DNA of 16,863 bases from a bacterium. GTDB taxonomy: Bacteria; Chloroflexota; Dormibacteria; UBA8260; Bog-877. The notes below the pieces were generated by a model, which searched no databases, was not told where the DNA came from, and saw only the letters and a program-made list of their open reading frames with translations. Below, one piece after another: positions 1 through 6,727 of this stretch. The stretch is taken from contig JAKABA010000070.1 of the NCBI GenBank assembly GCA_021802115.1, positions 1 to 16,863 on the forward strand. The letters run 5' to 3'. Position numbers and translations under genes: made by a program. Within the stretch, counting starts at the first letter, position 1. Every line of letters starts with the position of its first letter.

Positions 1-2
1 CC

Positions 3-641
3 CCCGCGGCCAAGCCGAAGGCCAAGTCCCCGGTTGCCAAGAGCACCCCGGCCGCCACCCCGACCCCCGCCGCCACCCCCAAGCCCACCCCGGTCAGCAC
101 CCCGACCCCCACCCCGCCCGCGCCCCAGCCGACCCCGTCCTCAGGCACGTTCTCGGTGACCACCAATCTCACCCAACCCAGCGGCATCACCCTGGGGCAG
201 ATCCAGGCGTTTCTCCAGGGCACCCCGCTGGCGGCCGACGCCAGCTACTTCCTGTCCGCGCAGCAGACCAACCACGTGAGCGCCATCTACCTGGTCTCCG
301 ATGCGGTCCTGGAGACCGGTTGGGGCACCTCCAACCTCTACCTGCAGAAGCACAACCTGTTCGGCTTCAACGCCTTCGATGCCAACCCCTTCGGGGACGG
401 GGCCTCGTTCCCCAGCGACCAGGCCTGCATCAGCTTCGTGTCCTGGTACGTGTCGGTCTACTACCTCACCCCGCCGGGCTCCGAGGTCCCCAACTACCCG
501 GGGCAGCCGGGGTCGGTCGCCACCGGGCAGTTCTACAACGGCCCCACCGTCGCCGGCATGAGCGTCGACTACGCCAGTGATCCGACGTGGGCGACCAAGA
601 TCGCCGGGATCGGGGACCTCCTGCAGTCGACTCCAGGCTGA
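3..641 (+). CDS. Secreted glucosaminidase-domain cell-wall hydrolase (5' partial)
   Basis: Probably cleaves the glycan strand of peptidoglycan outside the membrane. The reading frame is open from the left edge, so the N-terminus (presumably a signal peptide or binding modules) lies outside the window. The first ~50 codons encode a Pro/Thr/Ala/Lys linker typical of secreted proteins spanning the wall. The globular part starts near base 156 and matches the LytD/FlgJ-like glucosaminidase fold (Pfam PF01832 family): the hallmark LETGWGTS holds the catalytic Glu at bases 312-314, followed by NLFGFNAF, which corresponds to the usual 'NLFGIK' element, and a C-terminal YASDPTWATKI that fits the conserved 'Y(A)tDP.Ya.kI' end. 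A GTG at 156 sits in the linker and is not the real start. TGA at 639-641 is followed by a GC hairpin. The family call is solid; the exact bond cleaved is not shown. Confidence 0.85.
   Translation, partial: PAAKPKAKSPVAKSTPAATPTPAATPKPTPVSTPTPTPPAPQPTPSSGTFSVTTNLTQPSGITLGQIQAFLQGTPLAADASYFLSAQQTNHVSAIYLVSDAVLETGWGTSNLYLQKHNLFGFNAFDANPFGDGASFPSDQACISFVSWYVSVYYLTPPGSEVPNYPGQPGSVATGQFYNGPTVAGMSVDYASDPTWATKIAGIGDLLQSTPG
12..152 (+). repeat. Low-complexity Pro/Thr/Ala/Lys-coding linker
   Basis: The bases are almost entirely C-rich triplets (acc, ccc, ccg, gcc, aag) with repeated ACCCCGACCCCC units at about 57-68 and 100-111. They encode alternating TP, AT and KP residues, the usual composition of flexible wall-spanning linkers. 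Such tracts are prone to length change between strains. Confidence 0.6.
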
Positions 642-645
642 TCCC

Positions 646-662
646 GGCGGCGGGCCGCCGCC
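646..662 (+). terminator. GC hairpin after the glucosaminidase stop codon
   Basis: GGCGGCG (646-652) and CGCCGCC (656-662) form a perfect 7-bp stem with a 3-nt loop, four bases after the TGA. There is no T-tract, so classic intrinsic termination is uncertain. It also lies just upstream of the putative -10 of the next gene. Confidence 0.4.
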
Positions 663-668
663 CCGCCT

Positions 669-674
669 TAACTT
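669..674 (+). promoter_or_regulatory. Putative -10 element of the GH15 gene
   Basis: TAACTT is the only AT-rich hexamer in the gap and lies 8 nt before the GTG at 683. That spacing would put the transcript start at or next to the start codon (leaderless mRNA). There is no Shine-Dalgarno sequence and no recognisable -35, which would fall inside the hairpin. Confidence 0.4.
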
Positions 675-682
675 AGACCGGC

Positions 683-2491
683 GTGGCCCACCTGCCCAGC
701 CCTGAAGTCCCCGCGCTGGCTCAGCACTTCTGCTTGGCCGACGGCCGGACCGCCGCGCTCGTCACTCCCGCCGGGATCTGCGACTTCTGGTGTGCCCCCA
801 GGTTCGATTCGCCGCTGCGCCTGGCGGGTCTTCTGGACCGCGAGCGGGGCGGCCACGTGGGGGTGGTCCCCTCCGCCGGCAGGCGGATCGCGACCCGCTG
901 GCTGGGGGGCGCCTCCCTGGTGGTGGAGTGGAGCGGCTTGGTCCGCGTCACCGTGGGGCTGGTCGGCGGTGCCAGCGCTCTGGCCTTCCTGATCGAGGGG
1001 CCCTGTGACACGGAGCTCTCGCTCCAGCTGGGAGGCGTGGGGCCAGAGGCGGGCTGGCAGATCCTCGACCGGCACGCCGAACTGCCTCCTTCTCCCTGGC
1101 CTGACGGTCCCGGAGGGCCGCTGCATCTGTCCACTTCGGATGCCCTGGCGCCGGATCGGACCGGCGCTCGGATGCGTCTCGGCCGGGGGGCTGGCTTGAT
1201 CTGGCTGGAGTTCAACGGCGGCGAGCGCAGCCCCTCGGGGTCAGCGCGGCGAGTGGAGGTCGATCCCGCCGCCGCGGTGGCGGCGGCGCAGGCCGAGATG
1301 CGGCTGGACGGGGACCGGTCCGCGGCATGGCTCGTGGCCCTCGCCGAGAAGCCGCCCCTGGCGGCGGCGCTGCGCTCGGCGCCGGCGTGGGCGCGGGAGG
1401 CGCTGACTCGCTCCCTGCTCACGCTCCGCTCCCTTCAGGATCGAGCCTCCGGACTCGTGGTCGCCTCCCCGCTGACCTCGGTCCCTCAGTGGCCCGGCAG
1501 CGAGCGGGCCTGGGACTATCGCTACGCCTGGCTGCGCGACTGCGCCGACGCGGGCCTGGCCCTGGTGCGTGCCGGGGCCTGGCCCGAAGCCGAGCGGCTG
1601 GCGCTGGGGCTGGAGCGGCGCCTGGTCGCCGGGGCCGAGTCTCCGGTAGCCCGCCTTGACGGGGGCCCGCTGCCCCCGGAACACCTCCTCACCCACCTGG
1701 AGGGCTACGGGGGTGGGGCGGTGCGGATCGGCAACGCCGCTGCGGGCCAGGTCCAGGTCGACACGCTCGGTGAGGTGATGCGCCTGATAGAGGCGCTGGC
1801 GCGGGTGGACCTGTGCCCCCCCGGGCTTCTCCAGCTGGCGCCGGCGCTGGCCGAGCGGGCCGCCGCCGCCTGGCGGCAACCGGATCACGGGATCTGGGAG
1901 GTCAGGGGCGCGCCCCGGCACTACCTGCACAGTAAGCTGCTGGCCTGGACGGCCCTGGAGGTGGCGCTGAGGCTGCACGCCGCAGGCCGGCTCGCAGGCG
2001 GCGACGCCGGGGGCTGGTCCCGGCAGCGGGACGAGATCGCCAGCGAGATCCGCCGCCACGGGACCGACGCCGCGGGTTCGCTCACGATGGCCTTCGACGA
2101 CCCCTCCGCGGACTCGTCGACCCTGGCCGCATATCTGGTCGGGTACCTGCGACCGGGATCCCCGGCGGCTGCCGCCACCCTGGACCGGGTCGACCGCGAA
2201 CTGGGGGAGGAGTTCCTGCTCGCGCGCCACCGTCCCGAGCGAGATGGCTACGCGTCACCGTGCGCTCCCTTCATCTTCCCCTCACTCTGGGCCGTGTCAG
2301 CCGAGGCGCGGCTGGGCCGTCGTCAGGCGGCCGAGGCTCGCCTGCGCGCGATCGTCGGGCTGGCCGGGCCGGCCGCCCAGCTCTCGGAGGTCGCCCTGCC
2401 CAGCCCGCCCACCCTGCTGGGCAACTATCCCCAGGTGCAGAGCCATGCCGCCCTGGTGGAGGCAATCCTCGAGCTCTTCGGCGACTCCTGA
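683..2491 (+). CDS. Glycoside hydrolase family 15 (glucoamylase/trehalase-like)
   Basis: Predicted cytoplasmic inverting alpha-glucosidase acting on alpha-glucans or trehalose. The 602-residue length is normal for bacterial GH15. The N-terminal beta-sandwich part shows DGRTAALV and APRFDSP, corresponding to the family's 'DcrTaaLv...Lp.FDsp'. The (alpha/alpha)6 domain holds WDYRYAWLRD at 277-286, VRIGNAAAGQ-QVDTLGEV, and IWEVRG followed by YLHSK; Glu406 in IWEVRG is the likely general acid. Near the C-terminus, LSE (Glu569) is the candidate base and LLGNYPQVQSHAALV matches the family's 'GNfPQafsH.aLi'. There is no signal peptide. I chose GTG at 683 because it gives the full N-terminal motif and lies right behind the putative -10. 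Substrate cannot be decided from sequence: many actinobacterial members of this subgroup are trehalases, others glucoamylases or dextran glucosidases. Confidence 0.9.
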   Translation: MAHLPSPEVPALAQHFCLADGRTAALVTPAGICDFWCAPRFDSPLRLAGLLDRERGGHVGVVPSAGRRIATRWLGGASLVVEWSGLVRVTVGLVGGASALAFLIEGPCDTELSLQLGGVGPEAGWQILDRHAELPPSPWPDGPGGPLHLSTSDALAPDRTGARMRLGRGAGLIWLEFNGGERSPSGSARRVEVDPAAAVAAAQAEMRLDGDRSAAWLVALAEKPPLAAALRSAPAWAREALTRSLLTLRSLQDRASGLVVASPLTSVPQWPGSERAWDYRYAWLRDCADAGLALVRAGAWPEAERLALGLERRLVAGAESPVARLDGGPLPPEHLLTHLEGYGGGAVRIGNAAAGQVQVDTLGEVMRLIEALARVDLCPPGLLQLAPALAERAAAAWRQPDHGIWEVRGAPRHYLHSKLLAWTALEVALRLHAAGRLAGGDAGGWSRQRDEIASEIRRHGTDAAGSLTMAFDDPSADSSTLAAYLVGYLRPGSPAAAATLDRVDRELGEEFLLARHRPERDGYASPCAPFIFPSLWAVSAEARLGRRQAAEARLRAIVGLAGPAAQLSEVALPSPPTLLGNYPQVQSHAALVEAILELFGDS

Positions 2492-2517
2492 CCGGTCTGG
2501 GCCGCCCGCCCCGCTCC

Positions 2518-2523
2518 TATACT
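2518..2523 (+). promoter_or_regulatory. -10 element of the tRNA-Glu promoter
   Basis: TATACT is a near-consensus -10 hexamer in otherwise GC-rich sequence, 38 nt before the mature tRNA 5' end. Upstream -35 candidates are weak (CTGGGC at 2497-2502 would leave a 15-nt spacer). Transcription would start near 2530, leaving a leader of about 30 nt. Confidence 0.55.
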
Positions 2524-2537
2524 GGCCACTGGCCCCA

Positions 2538-2558
2538 GTTGGATCCGTCTGATCCAAC
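2538..2558 (+). repeat. Perfect inverted repeat in the tRNA-Glu leader
   Basis: GTTGGATC (2538-2545) and GATCCAAC (2551-2558) form an 8-bp perfect stem with a 5-nt loop, ending 2 nt before the mature tRNA. It lies downstream of the -10, so it would be part of the pre-tRNA leader. It could be a processing signal, an operator, or a hairpin that isolates the tRNA fold. There is no T-run, so a terminator is unlikely. Confidence 0.6.
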
Positions 2559-2560
2559 CT

Positions 2561-2637
2561 GCCCCGTTCGTCTAGTGGCCCAGGACACCGCCCTCTCAAG
2601 GCGGAGATCAGCGGTTCGAATCCGCTACGGGGTACCA
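2561..2637 (+). tRNA. tRNA-Glu (anticodon CTC)
   Basis: Complete cloverleaf. The acceptor stem is GCCCCGT (2561-2567) with ACGGGGT (2627-2633), and the D arm spans 2570-2586. The anticodon stem CCGCC/GGCGG (2588-2592/2600-2604) encloses loop CTCTCAA with anticodon CTC at 2595-2597, which reads GAG. There is a 5-nt variable loop. The T stem AGCGG/CCGCT carries TTCGAAT. The discriminator is A2634 and CCA is encoded at 2635-2637. The first acceptor pair is a G-U wobble (2561-2633) rather than G-C, slightly unusual. GAG must be a heavily used Glu codon in this GC-rich genome. Confidence 0.96.
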
Positions 2638-2672
2638 GCCGGCCGACCGCAGACCGTCGATTGAGGAGGCAG

Positions 2673-3203
2673 ATGGCCACCGACGACTCCCCGCTCCGCC
2701 CGGTACCCATGGCCGCTCACGGGCATCGGATCGAGGAGGCTCACCGGACGGTGCTGCCGCCCGAGCCGGAGCCGGCGCTGCGGGCGCTGGAGGAAGCCCT
2801 GGCCGGGGCTGGGGAGGAGCGGATTGAGCGCCTGCGCGAGGTCTGCCGCGCCCATCCCGGCTTCCTCGACGGTTGGGCCCGGCTCGGCCAGGCCACCTAC
2901 CTCGCCGGTGACCTGGTCGGCGCCTACGCCTACAGCCGGGTCGGCTACCACCGAGGGCTGGACCGGCTGCGCCGCCACGGTTGGGGTGGGACCGGCCAGG
3001 TGCGCTGGAGCGAGCCCACCAACCGCGGCTTCCTGCGCTCGCTGCACCTGCTGATGGCCGCCAGCGCCGCCATCGGGGAGGAGGAGGAGTACCTCCGCTG
3101 CCGCCAGTTCCTGCTGGACCTGGATCCCGCCGACGGACTGGAGGTGGCCGGCCTGCCCCCGATCGCGGTGGGCGAGATCCTCGACCGGCGGTCGCTCCCC
3201 TAG
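2673..3203 (+). CDS. DUF3151 family protein
   Basis: A 176-residue protein of unknown function in a family best known from Actinobacteria (Pfam DUF3151). The N-terminal half is helical and TPR-like (residues 35-80). The family signature is at 84-122: AYAYSRVGYHRGLDRLR, then HGWGGTG, a WSEP-NRGFLRSL stretch, and CRQFLLDLDPAD at 143-154. I place the start at ATG 2673 because GAGGAGG at 2663-2669 is a strong Shine-Dalgarno just ahead of it; an in-frame TTG at 2661 would lie before that site. The gene begins only 35 nt after the tRNA with no terminator between, so it may share its transcript. It ends tail-to-tail with the DHH gene, sharing a CTAG at 3200-3203. The family call is firm; the function is unknown. 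Confidence 0.85.
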   Translation: MATDDSPLRPVPMAAHGHRIEEAHRTVLPPEPEPALRALEEALAGAGEERIERLREVCRAHPGFLDGWARLGQATYLAGDLVGAYAYSRVGYHRGLDRLRRHGWGGTGQVRWSEPTNRGFLRSLHLLMAASAAIGEEEEYLRCRQFLLDLDPADGLEVAGLPPIAVGEILDRRSLP

Positions 3204-4060
3204 GCCGGCCGCTCGGGAACGGGCAGCTTCCCCCCGATCGGGGGCGAGCCCTTGAACCCCGCCGCGGTGCGGTGGCCGCCACCTCCGAAGCGAGCTGCGA
3301 TCTCGCTCACATCCAAGCCCTCGGGGGTGGACCGCAGGGACCAGCGCGCCACATCTCCGGCCCCCTGCCACCAGACGGCCGCGAAGGGCTTGCCGCGGGC
3401 CAGGCGATCCCCGAGCTCGCTCTGCAGCACCGGGCTGTTGACGGTGGGCACCTTGATGCCGGAAATCTCCACCGGGCTGGCGTGGGCGGCGATGCGTTCG
3501 ACCATGCGCCGCTGATAGTTGAGCAGAATCCTCCCTTCCAGCCGGAGCTGGTCGACATCGAGCGAGTCCCACACCAGAAAGTCGAACGGCTTGGAACGCA
3601 GGGCGGCCGACACCTCGTCGCTCTCGGGCAGCTGGTTGCGCCAGAGGTCGCGGTCCTGGACGTACTGGAGCAGCAGCGGGACCGGCTCCTCGTGCAGGTG
3701 CTCCCAGGTCATCACCGCGCCGCTGCGCTGCATGTCGAACACACACCCGGGCAGATCGCCGATCTCACCCTCCGCGGAGCGGTGATGGTCCAGGACGACC
3801 AGCCGAGAGGCCTGCTGCAGGAGCTGCAGGGTGGTCTTGCGGTCGTAGGCGAAGTCGGCCACCAGGGCGTCGCGCCCCCGCAGGTCGGGAGGGGGATCGC
3901 CATGGTTGACAGCCACGTAGTCGGCCCCGTCCCCGTACTTCTTCCAGGCCGCGAAGGCGGCTCCGAAGCCGTCCGGGCAGTCCCCGTGATACAGGATCAG
4001 GGGTCGGGAGCTGGGGGCCGGCGGCCTGGCCACCTGTTCCGCGGCGGCGGCCACGCTCAA
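3200..4060 (-). CDS. DHH/DHHA1 family phosphoesterase
   Basis: Cytoplasmic metal-dependent phosphoesterase of the DHH superfamily, whose members hydrolyse nanoRNA, pAp, cyclic dinucleotides or single-stranded nucleic acid ends. The metal-binding motifs are present: HGDCPDGFGAA (Asp27 and Asp30), VADFAYD (Asp69) and LDHHRS (Asp91-His92-His93). The DHHA1 substrate-binding motif FGGGGHRTAAG is at 258-268. At 286 residues it is slightly shorter than NrnA/GdpP-type catalytic cores (about 310-340), and it has no membrane or PAS/GGDEF domain, so GdpP is excluded. The TTG at 4060 starts 3 nt after the stop of the CHAP hydrolase gene, suggesting translational coupling; GTG at 4054 is an alternative. 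Substrate is undetermined. Confidence 0.88.
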   Translation of the reverse strand: MSVAAAAEQVARPPAPSSRPLILYHGDCPDGFGAAFAAWKKYGDGADYVAVNHGDPPPDLRGRDALVADFAYDRKTTLQLLQQASRLVVLDHHRSAEGEIGDLPGCVFDMQRSGAVMTWEHLHEEPVPLLLQYVQDRDLWRNQLPESDEVSAALRSKPFDFLVWDSLDVDQLRLEGRILLNYQRRMVERIAAHASPVEISGIKVPTVNSPVLQSELGDRLARGKPFAAVWWQGAGDVARWSLRSTPEGLDVSEIAARFGGGGHRTAAGFKGSPPIGGKLPVPERPA

Positions 4061-4063
4061 CCG

Positions 4064-5233
4064 CTAACCGTAGATGAAGCCTTCCACACCCTGCAGAGTG
4101 TAGATGGCCCGGGTGTCGACCTCCCCGAGTCCCAAGAAGTTCCCCTCTCTGACCACGAAGCTGTTCGGGCCGAGCACCTGCACCACCCAGGCCACATGAC
4201 CGTAGTAGGGATCGTAGGCTCCTCCCGGCGAGAACACCACCATCGCGCCGGCCCTGGGGGTCATCCCCACCGCATAGGCGCCCGACTGGTAGTCCAGTCC
4301 CACCCATTGATCGGCATTACCCTGGGGTGCCCAGGGAACGTTGGTCTGGGTGGCCACGTACCAGGTGCACTGCCCCCATGGGTAGGGGTCTCCGGGGGTC
4401 GCGTAGGGTGGCGACGGCGGTCCCGAGGTGCTCAGGATGGTGCCCTCCTCGGCTCCGGCGGACCCGCCATAGCTGGTCACCGCGACCTCCTCCGCCTGCA
4501 GAGCCACGATCTTGCGCGAGATCGCCTGGATCCGGGCTGCGATCTGTCCCGCCTGTCCGCCCAGCGCGGCGGCGGCGGCGTTGAAGGAGGCTTGCTCCGC
4601 CCGGAGTTGCGCGGCCCGGTTCTCGAGGCTGACCACCAGGGCGGCGACCTGCTGCTGCTGCCTGGTCTGGGCGGCCTTCAGGGTCTGCAGCGAGTTCTCT
4701 TCGGAAAGCAGCTGCGAGGTGATCTGGGAGAACTGCTGGCCCACGGTCTGCAGCTGCAGGGTGTTGTCGACAAACTGGGATATCCCCGAGCTGTCGGCGA
4801 TGGCGCTGCCGATGCTGTTCGAGGTGCCCTGCTGGTACATCTGGGTGACCAGGGTGGCCAGCTGGGCCCGGTCCACCACGATCTGAGCTTGGGCTCTGGC
4901 GATGTGGTCGTTGGTGACGGCCAGGGCGGCGTCGGCCCGGTTGAGCTCCTGCTGGGTCTGAGCCAGCTGGTTCTCGGTCTGCGACACCTGCAGCTGAGCC
5001 GCCGCAGCCTCCTGATTGGCGTGGGATGCCTTGCCCTGCACCGCGGCCAGCTGGGCCCGCAGGGCCGACTCCTGGGACTGCAGTTGGGAGATCTGCGAGG
5101 CCAGGCTGGTCGCGCCCACATCGCCGGTCGCGAACAGGCCCGCGCCGGCTAGGACCAGACCGAACAGACCCGCTTGGGCAATCCAGCGCAGCGTTCGCGA
5201 ATTCTTGGCCTGAGACATAAGCTGGGACGACAT
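4064..5233 (-). CDS. Secreted coiled-coil plus CHAP peptidoglycan hydrolase
   Basis: PcsB-like wall hydrolase, 389 residues from ATG 5233. A signal peptide (basic KNSRTLR, then a hydrophobic run to about residue 45) is followed by a long Gln/Ala-rich coiled coil (about 45-265, with repeated LQSQESALRAQL-type heptads). A short Ser/Pro linker leads to a C-terminal CHAP amidase/endopeptidase domain: WGQCTWYVA with catalytic Cys about 289 and GHVAWV with catalytic His about 346. In PcsB-type enzymes the coiled coil links the hydrolase to FtsEX at division; whether that holds here is inference. An in-frame ATG at 5266 is rejected because it falls inside the promoter spacer; ATG 5218, directly before SQAKNSR, is the other candidate. 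No Shine-Dalgarno is evident at either. First gene of a two-gene unit with the DHH phosphoesterase. Confidence 0.9.
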   Translation of the reverse strand: MSSQLMSQAKNSRTLRWIAQAGLFGLVLAGAGLFATGDVGATSLASQISQLQSQESALRAQLAAVQGKASHANQEAAAAQLQVSQTENQLAQTQQELNRADAALAVTNDHIARAQAQIVVDRAQLATLVTQMYQQGTSNSIGSAIADSSGISQFVDNTLQLQTVGQQFSQITSQLLSEENSLQTLKAAQTRQQQQVAALVVSLENRAAQLRAEQASFNAAAAALGGQAGQIAARIQAISRKIVALQAEEVAVTSYGGSAGAEEGTILSTSGPPSPPYATPGDPYPWGQCTWYVATQTNVPWAPQGNADQWVGLDYQSGAYAVGMTPRAGAMVVFSPGGAYDPYYGHVAWVVQVLGPNSFVVREGNFLGLGEVDTRAIYTLQGVEGFIYG

Positions 5234-5253
5234 CAAGAGTGTCTCGAACCGGC

Positions 5254-5282
5254 ACACTACCAGCATTGACCGGCCGGTGCAA
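5254..5282 (-). promoter_or_regulatory. Promoter of the CHAP hydrolase-DHH operon
   Basis: On the minus strand TTGCAC (5282-5277) and TAGTGT (5259-5254) are separated by exactly 17 nt, a good match to a housekeeping-type promoter. Transcription would start near 5247, about 14 nt before ATG 5233. This is the most complete -35/-10 pair in the window. Confidence 0.6.
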
Positions 5283-5321
5283 GGGCGGTCACGGTCCGGT
5301 GACGAGCTGCCAAAGTGGACG

Positions 5322-5741
5322 TCAGTCCGGGGAGGAGCTGCCTGGGGGCAGCCGGGGGGCGACGAGGTTGGCCGGCAACCGGCCCCCCCGGGCCAGCCTA
5401 TCTAATCCCAGCAGCACCAGGCGAACCGCGAGCGGGGAGTCCCCCCGCCGCGCGACCGGCGGGCCGGCGCTGGCGATCGGGTCCGCGCTCCACCTGGTGG
5501 TCACAACCCGAAGCTTCCAGCGCCCGAGCGGCCGCTTGGAGAGGCGCAGGTCGGTGTGCTCGAACACACCCCGGACGGAGTCCGTCGCCGGCCGCTGGCC
5601 GCGCCGCCTGCCTCTCCACCACAGCAAGAGCCGGATCACCAGCGGGGCGAGCGCCAGCGCCATGGCGCCGAGTCGGCGCGCGGGAACGGGGTCGCGCCCC
5701 ACGATCTCGCCGAGGATGGGTCCGTCCTTGGGGTTCTCCAC
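5322..5741 (-). CDS. Hypothetical small membrane-anchored protein
   Basis: A 139-residue protein I do not recognise. It has a polar N-terminus, one hydrophobic segment at about 24-42 (ALALAPLVIRLLLWW), then a strongly basic stretch RGRRRGQR that would stay cytoplasmic, and a Pro/Arg-rich C-terminal half containing a plausible beta-rich core (TDLRLSKRPLGRWKLRVVTTRW). The GTG start lies 8 nt behind a possible -10 TATCGT. It is divergent from the MoxR operon, with 50 nt between starts, and ends 40 nt before the promoter of the CHAP gene. Competing frames on the other strand give much less protein-like products. It may be specific to the lineage. Confidence 0.5.
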   Translation of the reverse strand: MENPKDGPILGEIVGRDPVPARRLGAMALALAPLVIRLLLWWRGRRRGQRPATDSVRGVFEHTDLRLSKRPLGRWKLRVVTTRWSADPIASAGPPVARRGDSPLAVRLVLLGLDRLARGGRLPANLVAPRLPPGSSSPD

Positions 5742-5749
5742 CGTCGGTG

Positions 5750-5784
5750 ACGATAGCAGCGCTGGTCCTTAACTCGTGTAGGCT
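5750..5784. promoter_or_regulatory. Divergent promoter region ahead of the MoxR operon
   Basis: The 50-nt gap between divergent starts carries one -10-like hexamer for each side: TATCGT on the minus strand (5755-5750, 8 nt before GTG 5741) and TAGGCT on the plus strand (5779-5784, 7 nt before ATG 5792). Both spacings suggest leaderless or nearly leaderless transcripts. The sequence CCTTAACT at 5767-5774 also occurs ahead of the GH15 gene at 666-673. No clear -35 elements are seen. Confidence 0.4.
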
Positions 5785-5791
5785 TCCTGCG

Positions 5792-6727
5792 ATGCAGTCA
5801 CCTCCGCCAGAGTTGAGGCTCCGGCCGCTGCGCGTCACCGAACTGCTGGACACCGTCTTCAGCCTCTACCGGCGCAACTTCTGGCTCTTCGTGGCCATCG
5901 TCGCGGTGGTCCAGGTCCCCTACCAGGTGATCGACGACCTGCTGACTCTGACCAGGCCCGCCCGGCTGCCCAGGGCGGCCGCCGGCCATCCTCTGACCCA
6001 TGCCCAACTTGCCCTGACCCTGCACGACGCCGTCCTGGGGTTGGGCGCGGCGGCGATCCTGCTCCTGCTCATCGTGGCCGCGGTCGTGCCCCTGCAGACG
6101 GCCGCCTTCACCAAGGCGGTGTCGGATCGGTTCCTGGGCCGTCCCGCCAGCCCCGGGAGCTGTTACCGTTTCGCCGTCAAGCGCTGGCCGGCGCTCTTCG
6201 CCCTGGGCCTGATCTACCTCGGTCTCTTCGTGGGCGCGGTCGTGGGGCTCTCCATCCTGGTGGCGCTGTTGCTCCTGCTGCTGGGTCCCGCGGGCGCCGC
6301 CATCGCCGTTCTGCTGGGGCTGGTCGCCCTGGTGGCCGGCATCATCTTTTACGTGCGCCTCGCGGTCGCCAGCCCGGCCCTGGTCTTGGAGGGGTGCGGG
6401 CCCTGGGAGTCGATCCGGCGCAGCTGGGCGCTCACCTCCGGGCATGCCGGCAGGGCGTTGGGGGTGCTGGTGTCCCTGGTCCTGGTCGAGGTTCTGGTGG
6501 GAATTCTGTTGGGCATCGTGGTGGGCATCCCTGCGGGTCTGGTGGGAATCAACAGCGCCACCGGGATTCTCATCCGTGATCTCGGCACCCTGATCATCGG
6601 GGTCCTGGTGGCGCCGATACTGGCCGGTGGGCTCACCCTGCTCTACTTCGACCTGCGCATTCGCAAGGAGGCCTTTGACCTCGAGCTGCTCTCACAGCAG
6701 CTGGCGCGGGGGCCGAGCCCTAGTTGA
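5792..6727 (+). CDS. Polytopic membrane protein, GDPDase-membrane-domain-like
   Basis: A 311-residue integral membrane protein, first gene of the MoxR operon. The N-terminus (LRPLRVTELLDTVFSLYRRNF) matches the entry motif of the family annotated as 'glycerophosphoryl diester phosphodiesterase membrane domain', which has no catalytic phosphodiesterase residues. About six hydrophobic segments follow (31-47, 82-106, 133-165, 166-190, 222-252, 264-286). The conserved stretch SPALVLEG-GPWESIRRSWALT is at 194-215, and the C-terminal DLRIRKEAFDLELL at 287-300 is the family's cytoplasmic end. ATG 5792 is chosen over further in-frame starts upstream because the family motif begins right after it. It overlaps the next gene by 4 nt (TTGA). 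Function unknown; an envelope role is inferred from context. Confidence 0.8.
   Translation: MQSPPPELRLRPLRVTELLDTVFSLYRRNFWLFVAIVAVVQVPYQVIDDLLTLTRPARLPRAAAGHPLTHAQLALTLHDAVLGLGAAAILLLLIVAAVVPLQTAAFTKAVSDRFLGRPASPGSCYRFAVKRWPALFALGLIYLGLFVGAVVGLSILVALLLLLLGPAGAAIAVLLGLVALVAGIIFYVRLAVASPALVLEGCGPWESIRRSWALTSGHAGRALGVLVSLVLVEVLVGILLGIVVGIPAGLVGINSATGILIRDLGTLIIGVLVAPILAGGLTLLYFDLRIRKEAFDLELLSQQLARGPSPS

Noticed and set aside
2981..5152. A 723-codon plus-strand open frame across the DHH and CHAP genes
   Set aside because: It is antisense to two genes with intact catalytic motifs, and its product is low-complexity Gly/Arg/His/Leu-rich with no family signature. High G+C creates such shadow frames.
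5234..5266. ATG 5266 as start of the CHAP hydrolase
   Set aside because: It would fall between the -35 and -10 of the only good promoter and adds residues before a complete signal peptide.
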